This document shows, one piece after another, positions 44,426 to 53,530 of a stretch of 64,000 nucleotides of DNA. A program made the translations under genes and the position numbers. This stretch comes from Flammeovirga pectinis (GTDB lineage Bacteria > Bacteroidota > Bacteroidia > Cytophagales > Flammeovirgaceae): the NCBI RefSeq assembly GCF_003970675.1, contig NZ_CP034562.1, forward strand, positions 3,756,001 to 3,820,000, read 5' to 3'. Each line of letters starts with the position of its first letter. The first letter of the stretch is position 1. A model generated the notes under the pieces. It did no database searches and was not told the origin of the DNA. It saw nothing but the letters and a program-made list of their open reading frames with translations.

Positions 44426-46822
44426 TTATCCTTTAGATTCTTCCGAAGAAGTTTCCTCTTCATCATCTAATTGAGACTTATAAAAAAGAATCTGTTCATC
44501 TTTCATTGCAATTTCTTTTTGTAATGATCTACGCACTTCTTCAAGTTCTTGTTGCCTTCTTTCCATCTCTTCTTGAGTAGCCTGAAGTTCCTCTGTATTC
44601 TGAAGCATTTCTTCTTCCCTAACTCTCAACTCTTGCGTTAATTTTTGAGAAGCAGACAAGAGGTGTGATGTTCTAGTATTATGTTTTGCTGAAGTAATCG
44701 CTGATGCAATACTTTCTGAAACCCTTTCAATAAATTCAACCATATATGGCTCAATTACATTAAAAGATGCTAATTCAATTACACCTAAAGCCTCTTCATT
44801 AAATTTCAAAGGCACTAATAATAAACTCTTTGGAGATGCCAAACCTAGACCTGTCACAATTTTTGAATATCCAGGAGGTACATCATCTATAAATAACGAC
44901 TCATTTTCTTGCCAACATCTACCCGCTAACCCTTCTCCAAAACCGATCTGCTTGTTCAGGTACTTATCTCTATCAAAGGCATAACAAGACTTTAGTTGTA
45001 AAAATTGAGTATCTGATTTTAAATCATCTTCAACAAGAAATAACATTCCTTGATTAGCACCTAAATAATCTACAAGGTCTCTTAATACAACAGAATATAA
45101 CTGGTCAACATCATCTAGATACTTACGGGTTATTTCAGCAAATTTTGAAATACCTTCACTTACCCATTGTCTTCTATGATCTTCTTCTGATACATACTCT
45201 AAACGATCTCTCATTTTAATCAATGAGTTACCTAGAACATCTCTATTTCCAAAAGTCTCAAAATTTGTTTTGAAATTGCCTTTACCTATATCAGAAGCAA
45301 AATCAGATGTTTGCTTTGTTCTTTCAATCAAACTATTCATTGATTCAATTGTCTTACCAATCTCATCTGCCGATTTTACAGGAATTGAAGTCGAAACATC
45401 CCCTCTTGCTAATTTAGAAATAGCTTGTTCTAATTTAGAAATCGGCCTTGTAAAACTCGTTGAATAGGCATTCGAGACAATAAAACCGATAATAAAGATA
45501 ATTATTGTAGCAAATGCTACGTTCCATTTTAACCTTTCAATAGATTCAAATGCTTCCACTTCTTGCATTTCTGCAACAATCATCCATGGTAATTGGCGAA
45601 TTTTAAGGCTCGTATAAGACGTTAATGCTGGCTTACCTAAGTAATTTACTGATAACATATTACCAGTATGACCTTTCATTGCATCTTGAATTGGAGCTGT
45701 ATTTACAGTTTTAGATAAAACCGTTGTTCTAAATGCTTTTACTTTTCTTATCTCTTCACTAGGGATATTTAAATCCACCATCTGTTGGTAAAACTTTTCT
45801 GGTTCTTCTTCAAATAAACGAGCATCACTTCTCATCAATTGATCTTTACCTACTAAATAAGTTTCACCTGTTATTCCCAAACCTTCTTCTACCCAATCTC
45901 CATCATCTGTCATTATTCTATTTATTGCAGATAAAGGCATGGTAGCAATAAGTACAGCTATTTTTTCACCTTCCTCATATACTGGAGCAGAGAAAAACAT
46001 TTGAAGTTCCCCATAAGAGCCTTCGTAAGAGCCAAAATCTGATAAAATTACCATATTTGGTCTTATAGAGTTTCTTGCTAATGTGAAAGCCTGACCTAAT
46101 GAAGATTGTCTAAATACACCATCCATTAAATTAGAACCAAAATCAACATTTTTAGAAACAGAATATATTACTTCTGATGAATTGACATTAACGAGCAATA
46201 AATCTGAAAAACCATCTGCCATTAAAAACCTTCTAAAAGAAGAATGATAACGTTCATGAATATCAGAATAAGCGGTTTTATCATTTGCTCTATTTAATTG
46301 AAACTTCTTTCCGATTGGGTTTGGGTTATTAGATAAATATAATGTCTGTAAAATGACCATTCTATCAGAAACATCATCAACACTATTTATTAACTGACGT
46401 GAAAAACCATCATCATTATCACCAAGTTTTCTATCGACATCAGTACGGTAAAACTCTTTCAAGTCTCTACGCATTCTTTCAATTTTACCAGGTGCATAAT
46501 AATAATCTAATATCGAAAATGCAGGAGATAACTCCATTACAGCATCAGACACCATTCTACTTTGTGCCAAAACACTTACTTGCTCTTTTGCATCTTCTAT
46601 AAACGATTCTAAAGTACGTCGCTTTACTTCACGTACAGAAGTAAGTTGTGCAAAAACTGCTTCTTCTAAAGATTTTTTTGCTGAATAATAACCAAGCATA
46701 CCTACGGCAGTACTTGATAATGCAGCAATCAAAAGAAGATTCAATAGAACTTTTACACGAATACTTAAATCATTTAGTCTTAATCCAGACCCTTTAGTAT
46801 TTGTTGATGTCTTTTCAGCCAT
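44426..46822 (-). CDS. Sensor protein: periplasmic Cache-like domain, HAMP, GAF, coiled coil, no output domain
   Basis: A 798-residue membrane receptor. Helices at about 28-50 and 436-456 enclose a 385-residue periplasmic sensor of Cache type (SDFGSYEGSYGELQMFFSAPVY, GITGETYLVGKDQLMRSDARL). Cytoplasmic parts are HAMP (SFTRPISKLEQAISKLARGD, about 458-510), a second HAMP-like linker, a GAF domain at about 570-710 (GFGEGLAGRCWQENESLFI, SLLLVPLKFNEEALGVIEL) and a terminal coiled coil (about 725-785) with an acidic end. There is no histidine-kinase, methyl-accepting, cyclase or phosphatase domain. It probably signals through a partner; the coiled coil resembles those before kinase domains in related Cytophagales proteins. 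It is monocistronic. Confidence 0.85.
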   Translation of the reverse strand: MAEKTSTNTKGSGLRLNDLSIRVKVLLNLLLIAALSSTAVGMLGYYSAKKSLEEAVFAQLTSVREVKRRTLESFIEDAKEQVSVLAQSRMVSDAVMELSPAFSILDYYYAPGKIERMRRDLKEFYRTDVDRKLGDNDDGFSRQLINSVDDVSDRMVILQTLYLSNNPNPIGKKFQLNRANDKTAYSDIHERYHSSFRRFLMADGFSDLLLVNVNSSEVIYSVSKNVDFGSNLMDGVFRQSSLGQAFTLARNSIRPNMVILSDFGSYEGSYGELQMFFSAPVYEEGEKIAVLIATMPLSAINRIMTDDGDWVEEGLGITGETYLVGKDQLMRSDARLFEEEPEKFYQQMVDLNIPSEEIRKVKAFRTTVLSKTVNTAPIQDAMKGHTGNMLSVNYLGKPALTSYTSLKIRQLPWMIVAEMQEVEAFESIERLKWNVAFATIIIFIIGFIVSNAYSTSFTRPISKLEQAISKLARGDVSTSIPVKSADEIGKTIESMNSLIERTKQTSDFASDIGKGNFKTNFETFGNRDVLGNSLIKMRDRLEYVSEEDHRRQWVSEGISKFAEITRKYLDDVDQLYSVVLRDLVDYLGANQGMLFLVEDDLKSDTQFLQLKSCYAFDRDKYLNKQIGFGEGLAGRCWQENESLFIDDVPPGYSKIVTGLGLASPKSLLLVPLKFNEEALGVIELASFNVIEPYMVEFIERVSESIASAITSAKHNTRTSHLLSASQKLTQELRVREEEMLQNTEELQATQEEMERRQQELEEVRRSLQKEIAMKDEQILFYKSQLDDEEETSSEESKG

Positions 46823-46898
46823 AGTTTACGCTTAATCTCGTCCGAGTAAATTGTATAAAGCAATTCAAGTACCATGATTGCAATATCATTTCGGACTT

Positions 46899-46906
46899 CA
46901 AAAATA
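46899..46906 (-). promoter_or_regulatory. Candidate -7 element for the sensor gene at 44426-46822
   Basis: TATTTTTG on the minus strand matches TAnnTTTG, 76 bp before the ATG; no clear -33. Confidence 0.35.
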
Positions 46907-47027
46907 AAACGAAGAATAAAGAAAACTATTTTATTTAAAAGAAGGATTGTGAGTTTTTAGTGCTTTAAAGAGTCTTTTCTTATTAAAAGATGTGCTTAAG
47001 GGTGGTTACACAGAAAAAATGAACAAA

Positions 47028-47059
47028 AAAAAGGATTGATATTTCTATCAATCCTTTTT
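47028..47059 (-). terminator. Intrinsic terminator of tRNA-Leu
   Basis: A perfect 13-bp stem (47028-47040 with 47047-47059, 6-nt loop) immediately after the tRNA 3' end on the minus strand, with T residues following. Confidence 0.9.
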
Positions 47060-47143
47060 GGTGCGGGTGGAGGGACTCGAACCCCCACGCCTTGCAGCAC
47101 TAGATCCTAAGTCTAGCGCGTCTACCAATTTCGCCACACCCGC
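47059..47143 (-). tRNA. tRNA-Leu (anticodon UAG), 3' CCA encoded
   Basis: On the minus strand the acceptor arms GCGGGTG (47137-47143) and CACCCGC (47063-47069) pair, with discriminator A at 47062 and CCA at 47059-47061. The D-arm is closed by GCG/CGC, the anticodon stem CTAGA/TCTAG encloses the loop CTTAGGA with anticodon TAG, and the TTCGAGT T-loop follows a long variable arm, as expected for a class II leucine tRNA. It decodes CUA and other CUN codons. Confidence 0.97.
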
Positions 47144-47176
47144 ATTTTTTAGTGGGCTTTTTGTTTTAAAGCGATG

Positions 47177-47207
47177 CAAAGGTGCATGTTTTTATATTAC
47201 CACGCAA
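47177..47207 (-). promoter_or_regulatory. Promoter of tRNA-Leu
   Basis: On the minus strand TTG (47205-47207), a 20-nt spacer, then CACCTTTG (47177-47184; one base off TAnnTTTG) precede the tRNA 5' end by about 33 nt. Confidence 0.45.
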
Positions 47208-47342
47208 GTATATTCTGAAATAAATTATTTAACAAAACTAAATAAATTAATAAAATAAGTACAATAAAGAATCTACTCCTCTCATTTATAAGTGTTAAGT
47301 CATTGATTATAACTATTGTGTACTAAACAATAAACTTATTAC

Positions 47343-47350
47343 TATCTTTG
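47343..47350 (+). promoter_or_regulatory. Candidate -7 element for mnmA
   Basis: TATCTTTG is a full match to TAnnTTTG. A TTG lies 24 nt upstream (47316-47318), slightly long for a -33 box. Predicted transcription would begin just at the inverted repeat at 47357-47374. Confidence 0.45.
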
Positions 47351-47464
47351 CAAAATATTTTAGAGTTCTAAAATAAATAATTAAGGTTTATATCTTCTTT
47401 AAAGAAGTGTAAAGTATAAATCAATTTGTGAAAAGGGAACTTAACCCCCTGTAAGCAGTATAAT

Positions 47465-48670
47465 ATGGCAAAAAGAGTAGTAGTTGGTCTCTCTGGTGGA
47501 GTAGACTCTAGTGTAGCAGCTCACTTATTAGTAGAGCAAGGTTATGAAGTAATTGGTCTATTTATGATCAATTGGCATGATGGAAGTGTAACAATTCAGG
47601 GAGAATGCCCATGGATTGATGACAGTAATGATGCATTACTTGTTGCAAACAAGTTAAATATCCCATTTCAAAGTGTAGATCTCAGTGAACAATACAAAGA
47701 ACGTATAGTCGACTATATGTTTTCTGAATATAAAGCTGGACGAACACCCAACCCTGATGTATTGTGTAATCGAGAAGTCAAATTTGATGTCTTTATGGAT
47801 ATTGCAATGAGTCTTGGTGCAGATTATGTAGCAATGGGACATTATTGCCGAAAAGATTCTTTTATTGATGAAAACGGTAAAGAAGTTTTTAGACTTTTAG
47901 CTGGTGTTGATGGAAATAAAGATCAAAGTTATTTCTTATCTCAATTGAGCCAAGAGCAATTATCTAAAGCATTATTCCCTATTGGTGAATTAACAAAGCC
48001 TCAAGTAAGAGAGATTGCAGCAGAGCAAGATTTGATTACAGCAAACAAAAAGGATTCTCAAGGGTTATGTTTTATTGGTAAAGTGAAATTACCTGATTTC
48101 TTAAAACAACAACTTTTACCTAAAAAAGGAAATATTGTTGAGGTCTCTAGAGAGCATCAAATATATACTGATAGAGATACAGAACTCTTGAATGCCTCTA
48201 CAGAAGACGAGAAATTAGAATTACTTACAAAACCTTATCAGTATAAACCTACCTATGGTAAAAAAGTGGGCGATCATCAAGGAGCACATTATTATACCAT
48301 TGGGCAAAGAAAAGGACTTGGTGTTGGGGGAACTCCACTCCCTTTATTTGTGATAGCAACCGATACTAAAACAAATACAATTTACACAGGTCAAGGAGAT
48401 CAACATCCTGGTTTAAATAGACAAGGACTAAAAGTGAATTCTAATGAAATTCATTGGGTCCGAACTGATTTAGAAATGAAAGTTGGAGAAACTAGAGAAT
48501 ATATGGCAAGGATACGCTATAGACAACCTTTAGAGAAGGTCACGCTTTATATGAAATCAGATGGTTTATATTGTGTATTTGAAAATAAACAATCTGGTAT
48601 TTCTGCCGGACAATTTATCACTTGGTATACAGATGATGAATTAATTGGTTCTGGTGTAATTGCAGGATAA
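47465..48670 (+). CDS. mnmA: tRNA-specific 2-thiouridylase
   Basis: A 401-residue enzyme that thiolates U34 of Glu, Gln and Lys tRNAs with ATP and relayed sulfur. The PP-loop GLSGGVDSS is at residues 8-16. The catalytic pair is Cys101 ([12 protein letters not shown]) and Cys202 (SQGLCFIGK). [14 protein letters not shown] marks the C-terminal domains. Compared with E. coli MnmA (368) there are extra residues near 225-265 ([20 protein letters not shown]), and the N-terminal [19 protein letters not shown] differs from the proteobacterial form. Both seem to be traits of one Bacteroidota group. It is monocistronic, with a structured leader and a terminator. Confidence 0.95.
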   Translation: MAKRVVVGLSGGVDSSVAAHLLVEQGYEVIGLFMINWHDGSVTIQGECPWIDDSNDALLVANKLNIPFQSVDLSEQYKERIVDYMFSEYKAGRTPNPDVLCNREVKFDVFMDIAMSLGADYVAMGHYCRKDSFIDENGKEVFRLLAGVDGNKDQSYFLSQLSQEQLSKALFPIGELTKPQVREIAAEQDLITANKKDSQGLCFIGKVKLPDFLKQQLLPKKGNIVEVSREHQIYTDRDTELLNASTEDEKLELLTKPYQYKPTYGKKVGDHQGAHYYTIGQRKGLGVGGTPLPLFVIATDTKTNTIYTGQGDQHPGLNRQGLKVNSNEIHWVRTDLEMKVGETREYMARIRYRQPLEKVTLYMKSDGLYCVFENKQSGISAGQFITWYTDDELIGSGVIAG

Positions 48671-48671
48671 A

Positions 48672-48716
48672 AAAAAGAAGGGATAGCTGATTTAATATAT
48701 CAACTATCCCTTTTTT
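48672..48716. terminator. Bidirectional intrinsic terminator between mnmA and mreD
   Basis: A 14-bp stem with one G-T pair (48678-48691 with 48699-48712) with A- and T-runs on the two sides, between mnmA ending at 48670 and mreD ending at 48737. Confidence 0.88.
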
Positions 48717-48736
48717 ATATACTAACTATTCTTTGT

Positions 48737-49267
48737 TTAAATTCTTCTTCTTTGGCTATTTCCATAAAATAGATACTGAATTGCTAAGATTATCAATAAT
48801 GTAGCTACCGAACTAAGTAATGCTCTTAATATTGCTCTTGGCATAAATGCCCAAGAACCTGCTTCAATCATAAATAATAAAATATGATGAAGTATAATTT
48901 GAGGTGCAATAAAAATTAGAAAAGTTCCCAATCCCATCTGACCAATAGTTGGTGTTTCAGAAAGTTCATATCCACCCGTAGGTGCTGTCCATTTCATTAA
49001 TTGAGTTCTTACAAAAGCCAATAAAACACAAGCTGCTGTGTGAATGCCTATTGAGTCGTAAAAGATATCTACCACAAAACCCATAGAGAAAGCAACAAGT
49101 AAAATACTCATATTCATTGCTCCGAAAGGTAATAAGATTAAAAAAGCAACGTAGGGAAATACCATCACCATACCATCAAAGAATGCAAGGTTTCTAAAAA
49201 ACAACACTTGAACAGTGAGGTACAAGAAAAACAATCCCAATTCCTTTAACCAAATTTCTCTTCCCAT
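48737..49267 (-). CDS. mreD: Rod shape-determining protein MreD
   Basis: A 176-residue inner-membrane protein with about five helices: EIWLKELGLFFLYLTVQVLFF, MVMVFPYVAFLILLPFG, MSILLVAFSMGFVVDIFYDS, IHTAACVLLAFVRTQLM and the last pair from about 112. GFVVDIFYDSIGIH is the conserved MreD segment. MreD is part of the elongasome that directs side-wall peptidoglycan synthesis. It follows mreC by 52 bp on the minus strand, so mreC and mreD are one unit. Confidence 0.9.
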   Translation of the reverse strand: MGREIWLKELGLFFLYLTVQVLFFRNLAFFDGMVMVFPYVAFLILLPFGAMNMSILLVAFSMGFVVDIFYDSIGIHTAACVLLAFVRTQLMKWTAPTGGYELSETPTIGQMGLGTFLIFIAPQIILHHILLFMIEAGSWAFMPRAILRALLSSVATLLIILAIQYLFYGNSQRRRI

Positions 49268-49319
49268 AATCTATTTATTTCCTACAAGGAATATTTTCAA
49301 TAATTAAAATTAGCACAAT

Positions 49320-50177
49320 TTAGTCTTCAGACATCAACTCTAAAGAGTCTTTTTCTGATCTAAATAATGATTTTGAAACATAAACATGATGTATTTTAGA
49401 AAAATCTACCGATACATCAATTGTAACAAGCCAAAATCTTTCAGAAGGCGTTTTCTTTGCCTCTGTAACTACACCTAACATTATACCTTCAGGGTAAACT
49501 GTATTAAAACCTGAGGTTGTTACTGTATCACCTACATTTATATCTAGATGTAATGGTAAATAGTTTGCACTTGCTGTTGTAGGATCTTCTGTATCCCATT
49601 TAACAGTACATAACGCTCCATTTTTTTTCAGTTCTGAAGAAACTGCCATATCTCTATGTAAAAGTGAGTAGCAGGTTGCAAAATGAGCAGAAACTGCTTT
49701 TACTTGCCCTACTACACCGTCTTTTGTCATTATACCCATACCTTCAACAATACCATCATTCCTACCTTTATTAAGAGTAATATAATTGGCAGATCTATAA
49801 ATTGAGTTATTGATAATACGAGCTGGAATAAAATCATAAGCAATAGTATCACTCATACCGTAAAACAAAGCTGTTGTTTTGGTATTGATACTGTCTAAAC
49901 TTAAAGAGTCTTTTACTCCGACTTCTGCTAATTCTAATTGTTTTCTTAGGTATGCATTTTCATTCAGCAGATCTTCATTAACATCTGTCAAATTAAAATA
50001 CTGTTCAACATTAGAAGAAGCATTATAAATCCCTCCTACAACAGCATTTGAAGATGAAAGTATTACAGACCTCTGGTAACTATTATTGTTTACAATTAAC
50101 CCTGATGCTACTAATTCTAGTAACAAAAAAACTAAAAATACACGGTATTTAAATATTATGGCAAATAATTGACTCAT
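49320..50177 (-). CDS. mreC: Rod shape-determining protein MreC
   Basis: A 285-residue bitopic protein: a membrane helix at about 10-30 (YRVFLVFLLLELVASGLIV), a coiled coil around 60-90 (LTDVNEDLLNENAYLRKQLELAE) and the periplasmic beta-barrel domains with KGRNDGIVEGMGIMTKDGVVGQV, CYSLLHRDMAVSSELKKNG, GDTVTTSGFNTVYPEGIMLGVV. MreC links MreB and the penicillin-binding proteins of the elongasome. A strong terminator separates it from mreB upstream, so it may have its own promoter; the 75 bp between that hairpin and the ATG show no obvious -7 element. Confidence 0.93.
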   Translation of the reverse strand: MSQLFAIIFKYRVFLVFLLLELVASGLIVNNNSYQRSVILSSSNAVVGGIYNASSNVEQYFNLTDVNEDLLNENAYLRKQLELAEVGVKDSLSLDSINTKTTALFYGMSDTIAYDFIPARIINNSIYRSANYITLNKGRNDGIVEGMGIMTKDGVVGQVKAVSAHFATCYSLLHRDMAVSSELKKNGALCTVKWDTEDPTTASANYLPLHLDINVGDTVTTSGFNTVYPEGIMLGVVTEAKKTPSERFWLVTIDVSVDFSKIHHVYVSKSLFRSEKDSLELMSED

Positions 50178-50252
50178 GGAGTAGGTATATCGATCAAGAA
50201 TTAAATTCTATGTTCATTAAATATTTCGCAAGATAGAACGAAGAAGCGTACC

Positions 50253-50298
50253 AAAAAAAAACGCATGAAGAATCTTGCAATTCATCATGCGTTTTTTT
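50253..50298 (-). terminator. Intrinsic terminator between mreB and mreC
   Basis: A perfect 13-bp stem (50256-50268 with 50285-50297) with 8 As and 7 Ts at its ends, between the mreB stop and the mreC start, so most mreB transcripts should stop before mreCD. It is symmetric enough to act on both strands. Confidence 0.85.
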
Positions 50299-50401
50299 CA
50301 ATTTCTTAAGCACATAAGTCCATTTTGAACTTAAATACAATTACTAATTAACTAGAAGAGATTTACAACTCGTTATTGAGTTTAATCTCCTTCCATATAA
50401 A

Positions 50402-51427
50402 TTAAGTAATAAGAATGGCTTTATATCTATTCAACTCTTTCAAAACAGCTCCTGTTCCTAAAACAACCGCTCTTAATGGATCGTCTGGAACGTGAACTGG
50501 TAATTTTGTTTTGAGTGAAATTCTTTTGTCTAATCCTCTTAATAAAGCTCCTCCACCTGTAAGATGGATTCCTCTATCGTAAATATCTGCAGATAATTCT
50601 GGTGGGGCAGTTTCTAAAGCTCTTAAAATAGCTTCTTCAATTTTTGAAATGGATTTATCTAAAGCAAATGCTACTTCTGCATAAGAAACATTAATAACTT
50701 TAGGTATACCTGTCAATAAGTCTCTCCCTCTAATTTCAAAATCTTCGGGTGCATCATCTAACTCTGCTAATGCTGCTCCAACTTCAAATTTGATTTTCTC
50801 TGCAGACCTCTCACCAATAAGTAAATTATGTTGGCGACGCATATAATCAAGAATATCTCTATTAAATACATCTCCTGCAGTACGTACTGACTGATCACAA
50901 ACAATACCTGACATTGCTATAACAGCAATTTCTGTAGTACCACCTCCAATATCAACAACCATACTACCCATAGGTTCTTCTATATCTATGCCAATACCAA
51001 TAGCTGCTGCGATTGGTTCTGGTACCATATATACTTCTTTTGCTCCAGCATGCTCAGCTGAATCTCTAACGGCTCTTTTTTCCACTTCTGTAATTCCTGA
51101 AGGAATACAAATAACCATTCTGTGTGAAGGAGTGAAAAATCGTTTTTTACCATCAGACATTTTAATCATGCCTCGAATCATATGCTCTGCTGCATGGAAA
51201 TCGGCAATCACACCATCCTTAAGAGGACGAATAGTTTTAATATTTTCGTGTGTTTTTTCATGCATTTGCATGGCCTTAGTACCAAGAGCAATCACTTTAC
51301 CAGATTGTCTATCTAAAGCGATAATCGACGGTTCTTCAACCGCAATTTTCCCTTTTGTCAGGATCAAAGTATTTGCTGTGCCAAGATCTATTGCTAGATC
51401 GCTCGTAAAAAAATCAAAGAAACCCAT
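50402..51427 (-). CDS. mreB: Actin-like rod shape-determining protein MreB
   Basis: A 341-residue actin-fold ATPase. Visible signatures: membrane-binding start MGFFDFFTSD, phosphate 1 loop DLGTANTLI, PSIIALDRQSGKVIALG, the phosphate 2 region VVDIGGGTTEIAVIAMSGIV, and the adenosine site GIHLTGGGALLRGLDKRI. MreB filaments organise side-wall synthesis in rod-shaped cells, so the host is probably rod-shaped. It starts 224 bp from the next gene on the same strand and ends before the terminator at 50253-50298. No full TAnnTTTG was found in its 5' region. Confidence 0.97.
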   Translation of the reverse strand: MGFFDFFTSDLAIDLGTANTLILTKGKIAVEEPSIIALDRQSGKVIALGTKAMQMHEKTHENIKTIRPLKDGVIADFHAAEHMIRGMIKMSDGKKRFFTPSHRMVICIPSGITEVEKRAVRDSAEHAGAKEVYMVPEPIAAAIGIGIDIEEPMGSMVVDIGGGTTEIAVIAMSGIVCDQSVRTAGDVFNRDILDYMRRQHNLLIGERSAEKIKFEVGAALAELDDAPEDFEIRGRDLLTGIPKVINVSYAEVAFALDKSISKIEEAILRALETAPPELSADIYDRGIHLTGGGALLRGLDKRISLKTKLPVHVPDDPLRAVVLGTGAVLKELNRYKAILIT

Positions 51428-51574
51428 TAATAATTACTCATTTTCATGTTGATGAATTGTTGGTCGTCTAACTGCAGTAAAAAAGTGAGTTATTAAGTAT
51501 ACATCTCAATTTTATAAAAAAAAAGTTAGGAAAAAACTTTTCAGTGACTTGATTTTTACTATTATAAATGCACA

Positions 51575-51605
51575 CACGATATCTATAAAATATCGTGCCT
51601 ATTTT
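51575..51605. terminator. Possible weak terminator after the gene at 51652
   Basis: An 8-bp perfect stem (51575-51582 with 51590-51597). A T-run follows on the plus strand, but the gene to be ended is on the minus strand, where only a loosely T-rich stretch follows, so the role is uncertain. Confidence 0.35.
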
Positions 51606-51651
51606 TTAAACGAACAAACCTACTCTTACAGTATATGAAAAAGAGAATTTA

Positions 51652-52317
51652 CTAATCTTTTCGTTTGAAGTCTCCTTTTTTAATTGATTTAATTAAATCG
51701 GCCCAAGCGAATGGATTAAGTAATGGATTTGCTGTTTCCATAAAGTATTGAGTTGCAATTTGGTCTGCCCTATAATTCATGTAGTATTTATAGTTACCAC
51801 TAGCACCCATTGGTAAAGCATTTGACATCATGGTTAATTTATCCTGACTCAAATTCTTTTCCATATTTTCTATTCTTTGGTCTTTTTGCTCTCCTAAAGC
51901 TAAAAATGCCTCTTCGAAAATTTCTTTAGTAGGGTAAGGGAATACTTCTAGAATTGGAAGCTCTGTAACGTCTTCTCTCATCTCTATCAATACTGTAAAC
52001 CCTAGATCGTCTCTTTTAGGTATAATTATTTCTTGCTTTGCAAAACCTACAGCACTAACAACAACTGTATCTCCAACTTGTGTTGGCATTGTAAAAAAAC
52101 CTGCATGGTTGGTTACTGTACCTTTACCTGCTTGTTTAATGTAAACGTGAGCACCAGGTACACCAAAAGAACTATCGCCCTCTACTACAATACCAGAGAA
52201 TTGAATTGCATTATGTTCACCTTGAGCAAAAACTTCAGAAGGTAATATGTAAGAAGAAACAACTGCTAAAAACAGTACGAATCTTAAATTTATTTCTATG
52301 TTAAAAAGTTTAGTCAT
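51652..52317 (-). CDS. Exported protein with carboxypeptidase-regulatory (CarboxypepD_reg) domain
   Basis: A 221-residue protein from the ATG at 52315-52317; a longer frame to 52353 is less likely because it delays the signal peptide (LRFVLFLAVVSSYILPSEVFAQ). Residues about 40-125 form the CarboxypepD_reg/DUF4480-like beta-sandwich: QFSGIVVEGDSSFGVPGAHVYI, GTVTNHAGFFTMPTQVGDTVVVS and VGFAKQEIIIPKRD. A helical C-terminal part follows (DVTELPILEVFPYPTKEIFEEAFLAL) and ends ADLIKSIKKGDFKRKD. The domain often begins TonB-dependent receptors, but no plug or barrel follows. It may bind other surface proteins; function is not known. Confidence 0.75.
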   Translation of the reverse strand: MTKLFNIEINLRFVLFLAVVSSYILPSEVFAQGEHNAIQFSGIVVEGDSSFGVPGAHVYIKQAGKGTVTNHAGFFTMPTQVGDTVVVSAVGFAKQEIIIPKRDDLGFTVLIEMREDVTELPILEVFPYPTKEIFEEAFLALGEQKDQRIENMEKNLSQDKLTMMSNALPMGASGNYKYYMNYRADQIATQYFMETANPLLNPFAWADLIKSIKKGDFKRKD

Positions 52318-52420
52318 CCTGTGATTAATAAGATTTTGGTATGTAAATAACACTTTCTCAAGGCATCATTTTTATTTTTTTTGAGAAAGTACATAATTCA
52401 AATAAATGATGTTCAGTTTT

Positions 52421-52453
52421 CAAATATAATCAAAGCCTCACTACATCTGTCAA
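52421..52453 (-). promoter_or_regulatory. Promoter of the CarboxypepD_reg gene
   Basis: On the minus strand TTG (52451-52453), 22 nt, then TATATTTG (52421-52428). The -33 box lies inside the hairpin of the terminator of the upstream gene. Confidence 0.45.
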
Positions 52454-52469
52454 TGTAATGAGGCTTTTC
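52432..52469 (-). terminator. Intrinsic terminator of the gene at 52505-53200
   Basis: A 15-bp stem with one wobble pair (52432-52446 with 52453-52467, loop CTGTCA). The T-rich side for the minus strand is modest. It separates two minus-strand genes. Confidence 0.7.
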
Positions 52470-52504
52470 TTATCAAGTTCGAAAAAAAATATGATTATTA
52501 TCTG

Positions 52505-53200
52505 CTAATTACCCTCTTTAGAAGACGTAACAGAAGCTAACATCGACATTTTTATCTTCTCAAATTCTATTTTCTTTTTTGCTTTCAATTCTACGTTACG
52601 TTCATAAACCCAACGTTCAGGTGAATACTTACCATTCGGGTAGGTATCCCAATAGCCATTATATTCTAATCCTAATGATTCAAATTCCATTCTAAATTCA
52701 TCATCAATTAGAATAAAGTTCTCTCTTAGGTTTCGTGATAATATTGTAATTACAGATGGAGTGGCAACCATGCGTTGTTCCATTTGTTCAAAGTGTTCTT
52801 TTAACTCCACTTCTTCCTTCGTTACCTCATCTAATTTAATTTGGGATTGTAAAACCTCACCTTCCCAAAAGTCGTCTGATTCTTCAAAAACTTCTTCTTT
52901 GATTGTTTTTTGTTGATCAGCTGTTAAATGTATAGCACTACTACCTACGTTGGCAACCACCTCTGCTTTATTTTCTTTAAGAAAGGTTTTCCAAGTAGCT
53001 ATTTTATCTTTTTCAGTTATCGTCATGCAAACCCATGATTTACCAACATACGCAGCCCACAAGGAGGCATCTGATGGAGATTCTTGAAGCATTGACCATA
53101 CTTTTGGTTTGTTAAGAGGATCATTATCAGCACTAGCATTCGTAAATGATAGTAATACTGAAGAAATGATTAAAAATATTTTAATAATTTTCATTTTCAC
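52505..53200 (-). CDS. Hypothetical exported protein
   Basis: A 231-residue protein with a signal peptide (residues 1-24, MKMKIIKIFLIISSVLLSFTNASA; either Met1 or Met3 may be used). The mature part is mostly helical and highly charged: DPLNKPKVWSMLQESPSDA, a tryptophan-rich WAAYVGKSWVCMTITEKDKIATWK, and a long coiled-coil-like stretch QIKLDEVTKEEVELKEHFEQME. The C-terminal ERNVELKAKKKIEFEKIK is also helical. I recognise no family. It is single on the minus strand with a TATATTTG -7 element at 53223-53230 and its own terminator. Confidence 0.65.
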   Translation of the reverse strand: MKMKIIKIFLIISSVLLSFTNASADNDPLNKPKVWSMLQESPSDASLWAAYVGKSWVCMTITEKDKIATWKTFLKENKAEVVANVGSSAIHLTADQQKTIKEEVFEESDDFWEGEVLQSQIKLDEVTKEEVELKEHFEQMEQRMVATPSVITILSRNLRENFILIDDEFRMEFESLGLEYNGYWDTYPNGKYSPERWVYERNVELKAKKKIEFEKIKMSMLASVTSSKEGN

Positions 53201-53222
53201 ACAGAGTTCGGAAGTTGGCTAA

Positions 53223-53230
53223 CAAATATA
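53223..53230 (-). promoter_or_regulatory. Candidate -7 element for the gene at 52505-53200
   Basis: TATATTTG on the minus strand, a full TAnnTTTG match, 22 bp before the ATG; no -33 box at standard spacing. Confidence 0.4.
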
Positions 53231-53530
53231 AGATGCAAGTATTAACTAATCTATAAACACCATTCCATTTAATATAATTTTACACGTTAAAAAATCGTGC
53301 CTAAATGTATGTACAGTTATAGTAAGAATGAGAAATAAAAACTGATTTTGCTAAGTCATTATAGAAAAACCTTACATAGCTAATTAAATAAATGTAAATA
53401 ATAATCATGCTATATTCTAACTTTTAAATAAAATAAGACAATTATTATCATTAAAATTTCATTATTTCAACCGATATAAGGTAAAAATTGTAATTAAAAC
53501 ACAAATCTGACACTTAAATTGCCAATTATC

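Larger units (their letters stand above)
47144..47464. other. Intergenic region between tRNA-Leu and mnmA
   Basis: 321 bp with the tRNA promoter, the mnmA -7 element and a structured mnmA leader: perfect inverted repeats at 47357-47374 (8-bp arms) and 47394-47407 (CTTCTTT/AAAGAAG). No further gene was seen. Confidence 0.6.

Noticed and set aside
47058-47258. Plus-strand frame over the tRNA-Leu gene
   Set aside because: The bases form a complete class II tRNA on the minus strand; the translated product is the usual tRNA artefact.
50988-51452. 154-codon plus-strand frame antisense to mreB
   Set aside because: It mirrors conserved MreB coding sequence and has no family similarity or promoter.
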